From assembly GCF_030035675.1 (NCBI RefSeq), contig NC_084481.1, positions 116,890,017-116,954,016 on the forward strand: a DNA stretch of 64,000 bases, in the 5' to 3' direction. The DNA comes from Rhineura floridana. Taxonomy: Eukaryota > Chordata > Lepidosauria > Squamata > Rhineuridae. Made by a program: the position numbers and the translations under genes. The notes under the pieces are model-generated. The model did not search any database, had not been told where the DNA came from, and was given only the letters and a program-made list of their open reading frames with translations. Of this stretch, positions 31,637 through 42,685 are shown piece by piece (the stretch's first letter is position 1; the number at the start of each line of letters is the position of its first letter).

Positions 31637-32979
31637 TATTAGTAAATGCACTTAATATTAATTGTACTTTGAATCTGTTGTGGCCTGTCAGGTAGGGAGT
31701 AGTGCTGCTTGTCAAGCAGTGCACAGGTGGGGGATACCGGGTTGTCAGGAGGTGCAAATGCACACACACCCCTCTGCCCATTGCTACTACTGATGTGGTA
31801 TTCTTTCCTGCACCCACCACTCACCCACTTCTAGTGAGCAGCAGCAGCACCATAACCTAAAAGGCAACACAGCGGCACTGCCTGAACTCACACACCACTA
31901 CTGCATACAATGTAGAAGGTGAAGTCTTTTCTTTTCATGCTTGTCTCTGGTAAAAAGTAGCATGCTTTAGTCTACAGCCTGAAACTACAGAGCAAGCCTC
32001 TTCTGTCACACAGAGTATGTCAGTGGTTGCTAGAACCCTAGGAGTGAAGGCTGGAATTGGCTTCAACAGCATCACAGGGGAGAAATTCCATTTTTTCAGA
32101 TGTTATGGATCACTAGTTCTGCACAGCAGCTCTGAGTATCAGGCCATTAAAACTGAAACAATACATTTAAGTAATCAGCTTGTTAGCTATCTTGTCCAGG
32201 TTATCTCTACTGCCTCTGTTCTAAGTTGGCAACTATTTTATCCAAGAGACAGTATTGAAGAGAGGAATTATGTCAATCCATATAATGCTTAGACAACAAG
32301 GCATTTGGTAGAAACTGACTTAGAGAGACAGGTATTCACAGATTGAACTGACAGTCAAATTTTATAATGCAGATTTCTACAAAATAAAAGACTAGATTGC
32401 CGTTGATAAAAAGGAAGATGAAAGTCTCCACAAAATGAGCATCTAGACAAGGTCTATCAGAGACTGAGATCTCCTACTTGAGTGATAACCTTTCCCTAGA
32501 ATTTGGGGTACTAACAGTGTTACTAGCCTTGGATTTTCCAGGAAGAAGAAGGGTGCTGATCTCAAGTGAGCTGACTTGATAACAGAGCCTTCCACTGGCA
32601 AATAAGAACAGGGGCAGTTCTCCTTATTTTTAGTTTTTTTGTTACAAAATATATATATATATCCTGCCCTTCCTTCCAGAAAGAACCCAGGGCTTGTATG
32701 TTAATAAACAGGATGGATCAGAAAGGTCAAAAGTAAGTCAGGATGGATTAAAAGGCAATCATCTATACAAATATAATTAATTCATGCATTTCTCTTCTCT
32801 TTGTCCCAATTGCAATATTAAAGTAGGCAGTCAAGAGCACAAACATGAGAGAGTTAAAATTTTTGTCTTCCCATCCAGGGATGTAGTTATCCAGGGTCTC
32901 CGGGAGTCTTAGACCCTTTACTTCTTTGGGAACAGGGTCCCAGCAGGGTCCCTATATTTCCAGTATCCTATGAGCTAAT

Positions 32980-33129
32980 CAGCATGAAAAGGGAGTGTGT
33001 TTGCCACTGACAAGAGTCTTCTAATGTACTTCCTTGTCATTTCCTGCTGATTAGAGCCAATCAGAGTGGAAGGATGTGAGTTAGCCACTGAGAAGACTCT
33101 TCTCAGTAGCTACACACTCCCCTTTCATG
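32980..33129. repeat. Inverted repeat, 40-bp arms, probable MITE core
   Basis: CATGAAAAGGGAGTGTGTTT...AAGAGTCTTCT near 32980-33021 pairs with AGAAGACTCTTCT...ACACACTCCCCTTTCATG near 33091-33129 at roughly 85 percent identity. Wider borders, perhaps 32880-33290, may belong to a hAT-like element (GGGATGTAGT and its reverse near 33280), but no duplication confirms them. Confidence 0.55.
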
Positions 33130-33779
33130 CTGATTGGCTTCAAGGGATGTCTGTTGTGGGAGAAGGCACACCATGGGAAGGAGTGTGGAGATGATGATGG
33201 AGAGCAAACAAGCAAGGGAGAGGGTGTGGCATGACTCATGAAGGGACCCTGCACTTGTGAATTTGCCACTACACTACCATTCCTATCTCACTCTATCAAT
33301 CCTTCTCTCTCCCGACTCTTGAGCTTGTAATCATGGTTACTGTCAAAATTCAAGCTTACTTAGCAAGGTCAAGTTTGAGGTGATGTCCAGTACAGGCACC
33401 AAGATAACCGCTTTTAAAACATACCCTTGAAAACAGAGAACAGCTCATACTGTTCACAAAACTTGTTTCCCTGGTTCACTGGCTTTCCTCTGGCTCTCTT
33501 TGGAGATTTCGGTTCCCTGATAAATGCTAAATACAAGGTACCATCTGGGATATGTCATAGATCTTACCCTTGATCCCACACATAGGACCTCATAGACAGC
33601 ATACATAAAATCCTTGGGTTTGGTTTTAATCTTATACCTCTTAACTGGATTATCAATCAGCCATTTTAATACAAGTTATTTAGCTAGCTAGCTAACTTCT
33701 GTTTATATTCTCTGTCCAATGTTAGGGAGTGGGTCATAAGCTTTTATTTTCTTTATTACATGTATTCTTCAACCATACA

Positions 33780-34100
33780 GGCCTGGTTCACATATCACAG
33801 TAAACCATAGCTAACATCAACAGTGGTTTAATATGAACAAGCAACATCCTGGTGCATGCTATTAAACTGTGCCCACTTTACTCCCCCTGTCTCATATTTA
33901 GCTTGGAGTAGACAAACCAGTGTCAGTGCTTGACACTATGGGCAAACCAGCACTCATAGCTTGTTTTTCTCCAAATAAACCATGAGCGGAGCCAAGGTTT
34001 GCTCTCAGCTTACTGTTTGTGGTTTGTTTCAAGGAAACATACCATGAGTGTTGGTTTGCACATAATGCTAAGCCACCACTCTGATTTATTTTTTTCCTGG
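33780..34100. mobile_element. DNA-transposon MITE, same family as 19590-20018
   Basis: Starts GGCCTGGTTCACATATCAC, followed by AGTAAACCATAG, and includes ATAAACCATGAGCGGAGCC and GTGGTTTGTTTC, modules present in the 19590 copy. The right end is diverged. Confidence 0.6.
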
Positions 34101-34510
34101 CATTTGTTTATTTATGTACATTTAGGCTTATGGCCTGCCACATGGCTCCACAGAGCCTTATGCCTTAGCTGTCGTAGAGGCATAGGGGCTAGTTGATATA
34201 CTGTGCTTTTTCACTGGAAGATAAGCTAAGCCAGTTTCAACTCGTATCTCCACCAAATGTTGTTAATAGCCAGATGTTGGTTCTTCAGTTGAAAGAACAA
34301 TAGATAACATCTCTTAGCGTTTTTCTCAACTGAATTGGACTGAAACATTTAAACATGACCTGAAGATTACAGTCTACAGTTGAATTCCCAGCTTCAGATG
34401 TATCATGATGCTGAGGTCTTTTCCACTCTGGAAATGAGTAAGAGTGTGTGTATGTGTGTGTGTGTACAACATGCACCGTAAGGTTAATGTTGTTTTCATT
34501 TTTGCCCCAG

Positions 34511-34650
34511 TATGCACAACCTCCAGCCTCCAGCTCAGGACAAACACAACTTTGCTAATTTAGATTCACAGTTGCAAGAGCAAGAACGCATCATTACCAT
34601 ATCATACGCCCTGGCTTCTGAAGCCTCTCAGCGGAGCAAGGAAGTGGCAG
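34511..34650 (+). CDS. PLEKHA7: PLEKHA7 coding exon (fourth of five)
   Basis: 140 bases between TTTTGCCCCAG and the donor GTATTG. It completes the split Ser and encodes MHNLQPPAQDKHNFANLDSQ, LQEQERIITISYALASEAS and QRSKEVA, ending in phase 1. DSQLQEQERII.ISYALA.EAS is conserved across the family and predicts a short amphipathic helix. The wording differs from PLEKHA6 as I remember it (EKRIEISCALAAEASRR), which favours PLEKHA7 or PLEKHA5. Confidence 0.92.
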
Positions 34651-35968
34651 GTATTGCTCAGTTATTTATAAAGCTATGGTTGTGACAATAAGTTATTTTA
34701 TCCTATGGCTGCAAACTTCTAAGATTCTGTGTTCTTTCTGGACTCTGGTACATTCCAGGAACAACAGTAAGGCCATAAATATCTGTTATTTTGGGTGTAC
34801 AGGCAAGTGCTCTTTGGATGTACTCCAGTGTAGACCTGAGCCAATGGATTTGCACCATGGACTGACCTGCACCATATCAATGGCTGCAGTCAGTGTTAGG
34901 CACAGTGTTATCAGAACCTGAAGCAATTGGGAGCAGTGTTATGAGTGGGGGAATATGATCACTTGCCATATGGTTTTGACTGGGAATTGCTCTACAACTT
35001 ATCTGCTAAAACAGGAACATGGCATTGCCGTCATTATACATGAACATCTAATGAACAATTTTATGGACTCAGATTTAGGACTGAAATGGCAAATATCAAG
35101 ATGTTAGAGCCTCCAGTATGAAATAGCTTAGAAATATATTGCAAGTTGGATTGAAGTTTGAAGATGGGAAATCAAATCAAATTATTCAGCACTATGTCAA
35201 AGCAGATACTGTGTGTACTGCTTTGCTGATGGGTTCTCTCTGCAATGAAGGCAGTCATTGGTGCAGTGTAAGCTCACTTTTCCTACACTTGCCTGCAACA
35301 ATATAGTTTCCAAATCATCAGACTGTGCTGAATGATTTGTTACTTGAGCAGTGAAATTCCATGTGTATATCCCATTCTCTGCAAACCTGTGTTTAACTGT
35401 TACATCTTGTACTACATCTTCTCATCTGTTTTTCTGTCAACATATACAAGACATTCAACAAAATGCTGGAAAAGTCATAAAATAGAGATTCTTGGCTGAT
35501 TTATACTACTGTTCCAAGATTTAAAATTGGTCATTGAATGTGACTTGGCACATTGTTCTTGATATTTTATTGACTTTTATCTCCCTAGAGCCTAGTATGG
35601 TAAAAGCAAAATTTTTATATTTGCACAGAGTACTTTAGACTGACAGCATGATACAGAAAGAGCAGATGAAGATGTTATGAAGATGAATGCTTTAGTACAT
35701 TACTAACATGGTGCAATGTTCTTAGTTTATCTAGCAGGGCCAGTATTGCCTACAGGCTTCCTGAATGGCTTTATGTTTTATTTATTATACAGCCACAAGA
35801 GTGGCTGTATAGTATAGTCAGCATGGATTTTTCACATTCTGCAATGTTAAATTGAAAATACCCCCCATGCCAGTCTGATCCTTCCCATAAGCTCATTTCA
35901 AAACAAAACCTTATATAACTTATAGTCCTGAACTCAGAAATGCTTGTTTAACAGCCCTCTACATTTTC

Positions 35969-37907
35969 TTTTTTTTTACAATAATTTTTATTCAAATTTT
36001 CATAAAACATAGAAAACAAAATCATAAAACATTCAAAGACAAAAAACAAAACAAAACAAAAATGATTAAACAAAAAAAAATAAAATGTTGACTTCCCATT
36101 TGTCACATATCAAATCAGTTATAGGTCTACAATATATAACAATCCTGTCTCTTAAATCATATTATAAAATCACTTTCCTCCAGTAGTTATCTTAATTAAT
36201 CATCAAATCTCATAAACATTACTTTATTCTTTCCACAAAAAGTCAAAGAGAGGTTTCAATTCTTTAAGAAATATATCTATCAATTTTTCTCCAAATAAAC
36301 ATGTCAATTAATCCATCTCGTTAATAATTATAATAATCTTATTGTCATAACCATAGTCCAAATAAACATTTCGATTAATCCATCTCATCAGAATCTGTTA
36401 GGTCCAATAATTTCAATAGCCATTATTCCATTATCCCTATTAGTTCCATCTTCCATCTTCAATAGTCCTGTTAAGTCCAGTAATTTCAGTGTCCAATCTT
36501 CCATTATCAGTATTCCATAATAATCTTGCTGTTGTAGCCATAGTCATATAATAAGAGTCTGATGGGAATTTCCTCTATTCCAAATATTTTCTTGCCATCC
36601 ATTCTGAATAAGTTGCTGAAATACTGTTGTAAAGTCATATCTGTGTTCTTCTTTTTTACAAAATGCACTGGCTCATCTCTTAAGAGTTTTTCCATTGTCA
36701 CATGGCTGCAGTTAATTCCATAGATTTTCTCTATATCAAGCTCCATCACATCATTCCAGTCCAGAAGATTATCCAAGCCATTGATAACTTTATCTCTAAT
36801 ATCTTCATTAATTTCTTCAGAGATAACGTTAAATTCCAAACAGTAGGTTTTATTTCTAAAATCCATAAACTCCAGATCTTTTTCCAATTCCACATTTGTT
36901 CCAATCTCCAGGGCTTGTATCTTCCCTTTATTTTTTCTTTTCTCATCTCTGATCTCATTCTCCTCTCTCACAGGATCCCCTATTTCTTTAAGCTCCTGCG
37001 TCATTTTGCTCAGTTCAATTTTCAGCTCCTTACTACCCTGTCGCAGGGTTTGTTTCATTATCTCAATCTCATCCATTATTTTCTGAAACATAATTACTTC
37101 CAGATTCTCAGCCACTTTCTTGATTGCCATTTTTAAAACCACGAAAACAAAGCAAAACAAAAATAAAGAAGAACCACTTCTTATTTCAGCAACAATTGGG
37201 TTAATATTCCAGGCTTGATGACATCACAGTATAAACAGAGCAACCTGCCTTATCTCTCTATGTTCAAGAATGCAAAACAAATTTAGTTCCCAGCATCAAA
37301 ACAGTTAGTGGCGTCGTGAAGAAGCAGATTCGTCAAAATAAAATAGACCAAAAAGAGAATAGTCCCAGACAATATAATATTCCTCGGAATAGAAATCAGG
37401 AATAGAAATCCCTCTTCTGTTTATTATCTTTAGAATGCACTTCCAGGACAGCTTTTTGCGACAGAAACAGAGATAAGCTGTTAATTTCGTGAATAACAGA
37501 GAAGAGCTATATCTCACCCAGAAGTTGTCCAAAGCCGATCAATCTGACAAATCTCCTTTTGCTGCAACAATTTAAACCAAGTAAAAAAAATAATAGAAAG
37601 AAGGGTGCTTGCCTGTTAGTCCGTTCTCTCTTTAAAGAAAAGATAAACGTATCGCTTAAGCAGATAGAGCTTGTTAGGAAGTCCGTCCGGCATTGTTGGC
37701 TGGACTTTATCTCATAAATTAATGAAATCCAGTCCTCCCAACAAAAACAGGCTTTTGAGGTTGATCTCTACGTTTCTCCCTGCCCGGGAGAAATTTCATC
37801 AGTCAAAAAAAAAATGTTCTGACTGATTTATATCTGAATAAGCTTCTTTTGAGGCGGGAGCCCGTCCCAAAAGCAGGCACAAGCGAAGTCACCCTTCCCG
37901 GAAGTCC
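35969..37907 (-). mobile_element. L1-type derivative carrying ORF1 only (HAL1-like), 1.94 kb
   Basis: An exact 19-bp duplication, AACAGCCCTCTACATTTTC, flanks it at 35950-35968 and 37908-37926, and a poly(T) at the left marks the 3' end of a minus-strand retroposon. In sense order it has a 777-base leader starting GGGAAGGGTGACTTCGC, ORF1 (37130-36507), about 540 bases of 3' sequence with no long frame, AATAAAAATTATTG, and a poly(A) tail. There is no ORF2. Both ends are complete, so it inserted as this short unit. It resembles mammalian half-L1 elements in design. Confidence 0.83.
36507..37130 (-). CDS. L1 ORF1-like protein of the ORF1-only element, 207 aa
   Basis: Starts MAIKKVAENLEVIMFQKIMD and reads without a stop to SKIIMEY. 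The first ~85 residues are a charged heptad-rich helix (IMDEIEIMKQTLRQGSKELK, KIELSKMTQELKEIG), consistent with the ORF1 trimeric coiled coil. Then comes an RRM-like part (RNKTYCLEFNVISEEINEDI, DVMELDIEKIYGINCSH) and the start of the C-terminal domain (DMTLQQYFSNLFRMDGKKIF, EIPIRLLL). The C-terminal domain is cut short by about 50 residues relative to a usual ORF1. A full ORF1 binds L1 RNA; this one may be impaired. It is a LINE product, not a host gene. Confidence 0.75.
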   Translation of the reverse strand: MAIKKVAENLEVIMFQKIMDEIEIMKQTLRQGSKELKIELSKMTQELKEIGDPVREENEIRDEKRKNKGKIQALEIGTNVELEKDLEFMDFRNKTYCLEFNVISEEINEDIRDKVINGLDNLLDWNDVMELDIEKIYGINCSHVTMEKLLRDEPVHFVKKKNTDMTLQQYFSNLFRMDGKKIFGIEEIPIRLLLYDYGYNSKIIMEY

Positions 37908-38270
37908 AACAGCCCTCTACATTTTCATGGTGATACACAAAACAGCCAGAGAGAATCAGAGTTCAAAGTGTAAAAAGGGGGGGGGGAACCAGACCCCTTT
38001 TGGACTTTTTTCTGTCAGAGTTCTCATAATCTGTTGAAATTAACTAAAAAACAGCCATGTTCATAGAGTATCTATAATCCTATTACTGACCTTGCCCCAT
38101 ACTCTGACCTTCATCTTCTGCAGTTTAAAAGTTTTAAAAAAATGCCTGGCTGATTTTCAATTAATTTAAGAAATTTTGGCTTGAACTGAATGATAATGTC
38201 AGGCATGCTCAGTAAGAACCAATTAGTGTTCTAAAAGCCAGACTCCCAGCTGCTGGGCTTGCCTAATCGG

Positions 38271-38485
38271 GGCCATACCCACACCAGACTTTGATTTCAC
38301 TTGAGACAGTCATGGCTTCCCCAAAGAATCCTGGGAAGTGTAGTTTGGGAAGGATGCTGAGAGGAGACTCCTATTTCCCTGACAAGAGTTCCAGGGCATC
38401 TCCTAACAGCTCTCAGTACCCTCACTAACTTTGGGAAAAGCCATGACTGTCTAAAGTGAAATAAAGGCCAAGTGTGGATGTGGCC
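38271..38485. mobile_element. MITE with about 60-bp inverted terminal repeats
   Basis: The left end GGCCATACCCACACCAGACT, TTCACTTGAGACAGTCATGG and the reverse complement of the right end, GGCCACATCCACACTTGGCC, TTCACTTTAGACAGTCATGG, match closely. The middle contains AATCCTGGGAAGTGTAGTTTG. Superfamily uncertain because no duplication is clear. Confidence 0.75.
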
Positions 38486-38619
38486 AGGGACAACTTTAGT
38501 TTAAATTTGAGTGGGAGACTACATGTGCCTGCTGTAGAATAAAAAGGTGAGGGAAACCCTGAAAAAGAATGATACTGTTCACAATGTTTTCTTTTTGGAA
38601 AGGAAAGCGGCTTTCCCTC

Positions 38620-39740
38620 TGCCCAGTGCCCACTCACCCAATCTCCTCCCCCTCCCCTTCCTGCCCCCCTCCTTCCCCCACCCCTCCTCCAGGCCAGTTT
38701 CAACTATCCTAGGCATGATTGCACAGGAGTAAATCCCACTGAACTCAAAAAGCATGCAAATGATTAAACCTCCCCTCCTCCTCTATCCTATCCCTTCCCT
38801 GTTGCTCCTTCCCTCTCCCTTCCTTCACCCCTTCCTATCCCCTTCCTTCCCCTCCCCTCCGCCCTCCCTCTCCTCCTCCTCCATGGTCAGTTTTACCTAT
38901 CCTAGAACTGTGACCTGGGAGCCCAGGGTTCAAATCCCCACACAGCCATGAAGCTCACTAATTGATCTTGGGCCAGTCACTGCCTCTCAGCCTCAGAGGA
39001 AGGCAATGGTAAACCCTCTCTGAATACCGATTACCATGAAAACCCTATTCATAGGGTCGCTATAAGTCAGAATCGACTTGAAGGCAGTCTATTTCATTTT
39101 CAAGCATGATTGCATGGGAGTAAATCCCATTGAACTCAATAAGTATGCAAATGATCAAACCTGCCTTCCCTCCCCCTCCCTCCCATCACCTCACTTTTGC
39201 CCCTTCCCTCCCCCTTCCTTCATCCCTCCCCCTCCCCTTCCAAACTCCTCCTCCCTCCCACTCCTTCTGCTCCCCTCTCCCCCTTCTTCCTTCCCTCTAC
39301 TCTCTCCTCCCTCTACTCTCTCCTCCCTCTCCTCCTCCCCCATGATCAGTTTTACCTATCCTAGCCATGATTGCACAGGAGTAAATCCCATTGAACTCAA
39401 TAAGCATGCAAATTATCAGACCTGCCTTTCCCCTCCTTCCCCTCTTCTCTCCCTTCCTCCTCCCTTCTTCCTCTCCTCCCCTCTTCTTTCTTCCTCCTCC
39501 CCTGCCCACTCCAGGCTTCCCTCCCCATGGTCAGTTTTATCTATCGTAAGCATGATTGCATGGGAGTAAATCCCACTGAACTCAATAAACATGCAAATGA
39601 TCAAACCTACCCTCCCCCTCCTGCCTGCTCCCATCCCCCTTCTCCCCTCCCCATCCCATATGGTCAGTTGCACCTATTCTAAGCATGATTGCTGGGGAGT
39701 AAATCCCACTAAACTCAATAAGCATGCAAATGATCAATCC
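38620..39740. repeat. Array of a 60-bp module separated by pyrimidine-rich tracts, five copies
   Basis: The module, with GCATGATTGCATGGGAGTAA, ATCCCATTGAACTCAATAAG and CATGCAAATGATCAAACC, occurs near 38708, 39100, 39359, 39545 and 39679. Between copies are C/T tracts of about 70-190 bases that end in CCATGGTCAGTTTTACCTAT. On the plus strand the tracts are almost pure pyrimidine. A Sauria SINE (38906-39102) sits exactly at one unit boundary. The small open frames here are low-complexity artefacts. Confidence 0.88.
38906..39102 (+). mobile_element. Sauria-type SINE (5'-truncated) inside the pyrimidine-rich array
   Basis: Begins within the tRNA-like head (GACCTGGGAGCCCAGGGTTC with the B box GGTTCAAATCC), then CACACAGCCATGAAGCTC, TTGGGCCAGTCACTGCCTCT, GGCAATGGTAAACC, TACCATGAAAACCC, AGTCAGAATCGACTTGAAGG and TTTCATTTTC. 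Confidence 0.85.
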
Positions 39741-40063
39741 ATTCTCAGCAAACTTGCACAGGATCCCATTTCTTACCTCCTGGACTAAAAAGCAGGGAAA
39801 TTCACTAATAGGCAAAAACCTTGCGGTTTAAGAATGTACCTATAGCCAACAGATATTTCTATCAAACTTTAAAAAGCAGGGAAATTGGGCAGCTATAGTG
39901 AATGCACCAGGGGAGCAGGAAACCTGACCTCCTCTCTGAGATACTGTACTGCCCTACAAATCTGTTGAAATTCAAACACAATTTGGGTTGGTCTTTCACA
40001 GTTCAATCCACTTGCTGTGTAGCTTGAAAGAATTTGGTAACATGTGCCTCTGAGCATATAGTG

Positions 40064-40200
40064 CAGCCTTTCCCAACCAGTGTGCCTCCAGATGTTGTTG
40101 GACCACAACTCCCATCAGCCTCAGCCAGCATTGCCAATGGTCAGGAAGATGGGAATTGTGGTCCAACAACATCTGGAGACACACTGGTTGGGAAAGGCTG
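40064..40200. mobile_element. hAT-type MITE, 137 bp, in the left arm of the fold-back element
   Basis: CAGCCTTTCCCAACCAGTGT at the left and GGTTGGGAAAGGCTG at the right are inverted repeats, and the arms extend through CCAGATGTTGTTGGACCACA. The exact 8-bp duplication ATATAGTG flanks it at 40056-40063 and 40201-40208. The uninterrupted site is visible in the other arm near 41160 as GCATATGGTGAGTGG on the complementary strand. Confidence 0.93.
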
Positions 40201-40769
40201 ATATAGTGAGTGGTGGCAACTCCTGCAGTCAGCCCAAAGAACAGAAACAAGATATGTACTGTGATGATCTTGTCTTAGCAGAGAGGAAGCAACTATATTA
40301 AAACAGTTTATATCGTTCAGATAGTCACTTTAAATATGTTTGATTTACTTTACAATTTTAGTGAAGTTTCCTATAATAAATCATTTTCTTTTGCTTCTCT
40401 TTCTGTGAATATGTGAAGTACAGCAACACTTTGCAACACTAAAAAAAAGCTCCAAAAACTATTGTGGAATAATGACACTGACTGTTCTGCAGAATAGTTT
40501 CCAATGGACATGAGGAGTGTCTCCATTTACACAAGATAAAACAGTGGAAGGTGAAATATATTCTAGCAAAATTCTAGGTGTGCTCTCTGTTTTTAATTGA
40601 CCATGCCCACTTTTCCTTAAGCGGAGTAGTTTAAGCATAGCAGGCTGAAAAGATGCATCTTGGGTGGGCCAAGTTTGTTTTTTCCAACACCCAGAGTCAT
40701 TGCTTAAGTAGCAACCTATTGTAATCTGTCTGATTATACATCAAATTGCAGTTTCAGATTCAACTGTTA

Positions 40770-40945
40770 GTTCGAATCCCCACACAGCCATGAAACTCAC
40801 TGGGTGACCTTGGGCCAGTCACTGCCTCTCAGCCTCAGCGGAAGGCAATTGTAAACCTCCTCTGAATACCGCTTACCATGAAAACCCTATTCATAGGGTC
40901 GCCATAAGTCAGAATCGACTTGAAGGCAGTCCATTTCCATTTTCA
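40770..40945 (+). mobile_element. Sauria-type SINE, 5'-truncated
   Basis: Starts at the B box (GTTCGAATCCCCACACAGCC) and runs through GGGCCAGTCACTGCCTCTCA, TTACCATGAAAACCCTATTC, GGGTCGCCATAAGTCAGAAT, CGACTTGAAGGCAGTCC. Lies between the arms of the fold-back element. Confidence 0.87.
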
Positions 40946-42354
40946 CCATCATATGACATCGACCAATAAAAAGGCTTTGGAATTAATAAAAATAAATTTG
41001 ACACAGGTTTCTGTGATAAATAATGAGAGAAATATAATTTTCTAGGTTAGGTTCTCTGTAGAAACAATAGTAACACAGAAAAGAAGCAAAGTAAGAAGAA
41101 CACCAACAAACATACAACAATGTAATTCTCCATCTTTGGAGATGGCAGGTGTTGCCACCACTCACCATATGCTCAGAGGCACATGTTACCAAATTCTTCC
41201 AAGCTACACAGGAAGTGGATTGGACTGTGAAAGACCAACCCAAATTGTGTTTGCATTTCAACAAATTTGTTGGTCAGTACAATATCTCAGAGAGGAGGTC
41301 AGGTCTCTTGCTCCCCTGGTGCATTCACTATAGCTGCCCAATTTCCCTGCTTTTTAAAGTTTGATAGAAATATCTGTTGGCAATAGATACATTCTTAAAC
41401 TGCATGGTTTTTTGCCTATTAGTGAATTGATTTCAGTTTTCAGTTTCCGTCCTATACTCAAGACAAGTAACAACCTAGCCAGTTTTTTTAAAAATGGATG
41501 ATTACTAAGTCCTACATCCTGTTTTACACTAGTGAAGTCACAAAAAAGGAAGTCAGTTCAAGAAAATATTCAGATTCAGAGTTTTATGCCTCTCTAGGAC
41601 AGGGCTTGCAAATGTGCAAGCCGCAGGCTGCATCCAGCCTGCAAATCCACTTTGGATGGATTCCACCTGCCCCCCAAAAGCAGGCACATCTTCCTCCATT
41701 AACCATGCAAAAGCACTGCTTCCCATTTGGTGCCATTGCAAGAAAAACGTAGAGCTCAGGAAACAGGCTAGGAGGAAAAGTTCCTCTCTTCCCAGCATAA
41801 TGCTGGCTGGGGTAGAGAAAAAAACTGTGTGTGTGTGTTTCGGAATGTGTGTGTGTGTTGTTTGGCTGTGTATGCGTGCACATGTGTGTGTGTGTGCATG
41901 CGTGCATGTGCCTGCCTGCCTGCAGAGTGTATGCTGTATGTATGTGTGCTGTATGTGTGCAGGGTAGGCCAACACTCACTGCAGTCTTCAGGTCAAAAAC
42001 CGGTTTGCCTCCCCTGCTTTAGGAAAAGAGTTCCATGATTGCCTAGGGAGGGACGTTTGCCATTATAGAAGCAGACAGAAGTAACTTTTCCTTCCTAGTA
42101 TCAATTTGGTACATGTGCTTCAAATGAATAAAGAATCAAACACCAAGTAAAGGAGCCCAGTGGCTGGGCTATGCAGTGTGCCTTAGTGGAAAGGAGGGAC
42201 TTGTACTTCCACAGTCACAGCAGTTCTGAGAATCTCCATTTGCACTTTTTTTTTTTTTGAGAGCAGCACTGAGCAAGACTTCCACAGGGCAGGGAATGGA
42301 CTCCTCGCCTTCTTGTGTGTAGATAGAATAATTTAGGCTAAATGAACTCTAACT

Positions 42355-42685
42355 ATATCCTACCAGGAGGTCCATTCTGCACAACATCAGAGGCGGACCT
42401 TTAGTATTGTGGCACCGACATTTTGGAATTCCCTTCCCTTAAATATTGGACAGGTGCCACCTCTGTTATCTTTTTGGTGCCTACTAAAGACCTTCCTCTT
42501 TCAACAAGCCCTTTAAGTAGAGACCTATCCCAGTCTGTGTTGGAATTGCTTTTTAAGATGTTTTTAAAGCTGTTTTTTATATATGTTTTTAAGGTGTTTT
42601 GAAGTGCTTTTAATGTTTTTGTTTACCACCCTGGTCACCTTCTGGGAGGAAGGGCAAGATATACATTTCATAAATAATAATAAGC
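42355..42685 (+). mobile_element. LINE 3' end fragment (L2-like)
   Basis: GGCACCGACATTTTGGAATT and CCCTTCCCTTAAATATTGG match the end of an L2-type RT frame, followed by an untranslated tail with TTTACCACCCTGGTCACCTT, GGGAAGGAAGGGC-like sequence and a TAAATAATAATAA tail. Confidence 0.6.

Larger units (their letters stand above)
31184..34510 (+). other. PLEKHA7: PLEKHA7 intron (3.3 kb)
   Basis: GTCAGA to TTTTGCCCCAG. Holds the compound microsatellite, a Tigger-like MITE, an inverted-repeat element near 32980 and a MITE at 33780, all listed separately. The rest (for example 31640-32880 and 33330-33780) shows nothing I can assign. Confidence 0.75.
39799..41428. mobile_element. Fold-back DNA element with 285-bp inverted arms
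   Basis: Left arm 39799-40228 and right arm 41144-41428 are reverse complements over about 285 bases, apart from a 145-base MITE insertion in the left arm. Outer ends are TTCACTAATAGGCAAAAA and its complement. Shared landmarks are TTTAAGAATGTA, CCAACAGATATTTCTATC, GCTATAGTGAATGCACC, AACACAATTTGGGTTGGTC and GAGGCACATG. About 900 bases lie between the arms, including a SINE. No coding capacity and no confirmed target duplication; long arms would fit a MULE or other fold-back type. Confidence 0.78.

Noticed and set aside
36507-37160. A host coiled-coil gene on the minus strand.
   Set aside because: Target duplications, poly(A) and the L1 ORF1 layout show it is a retroposon.
39078-39673. Pro/Ser/Leu-rich open frames up to 163 codons.
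   Set aside because: Low-complexity translations of pyrimidine tracts, seen on both strands.
41553-42038. Open frames of 60-140 codons rich in His-Thr or Cys-Val.
   Set aside because: They translate the GT/CA microsatellite and its flanks; no conserved domain or splice context.
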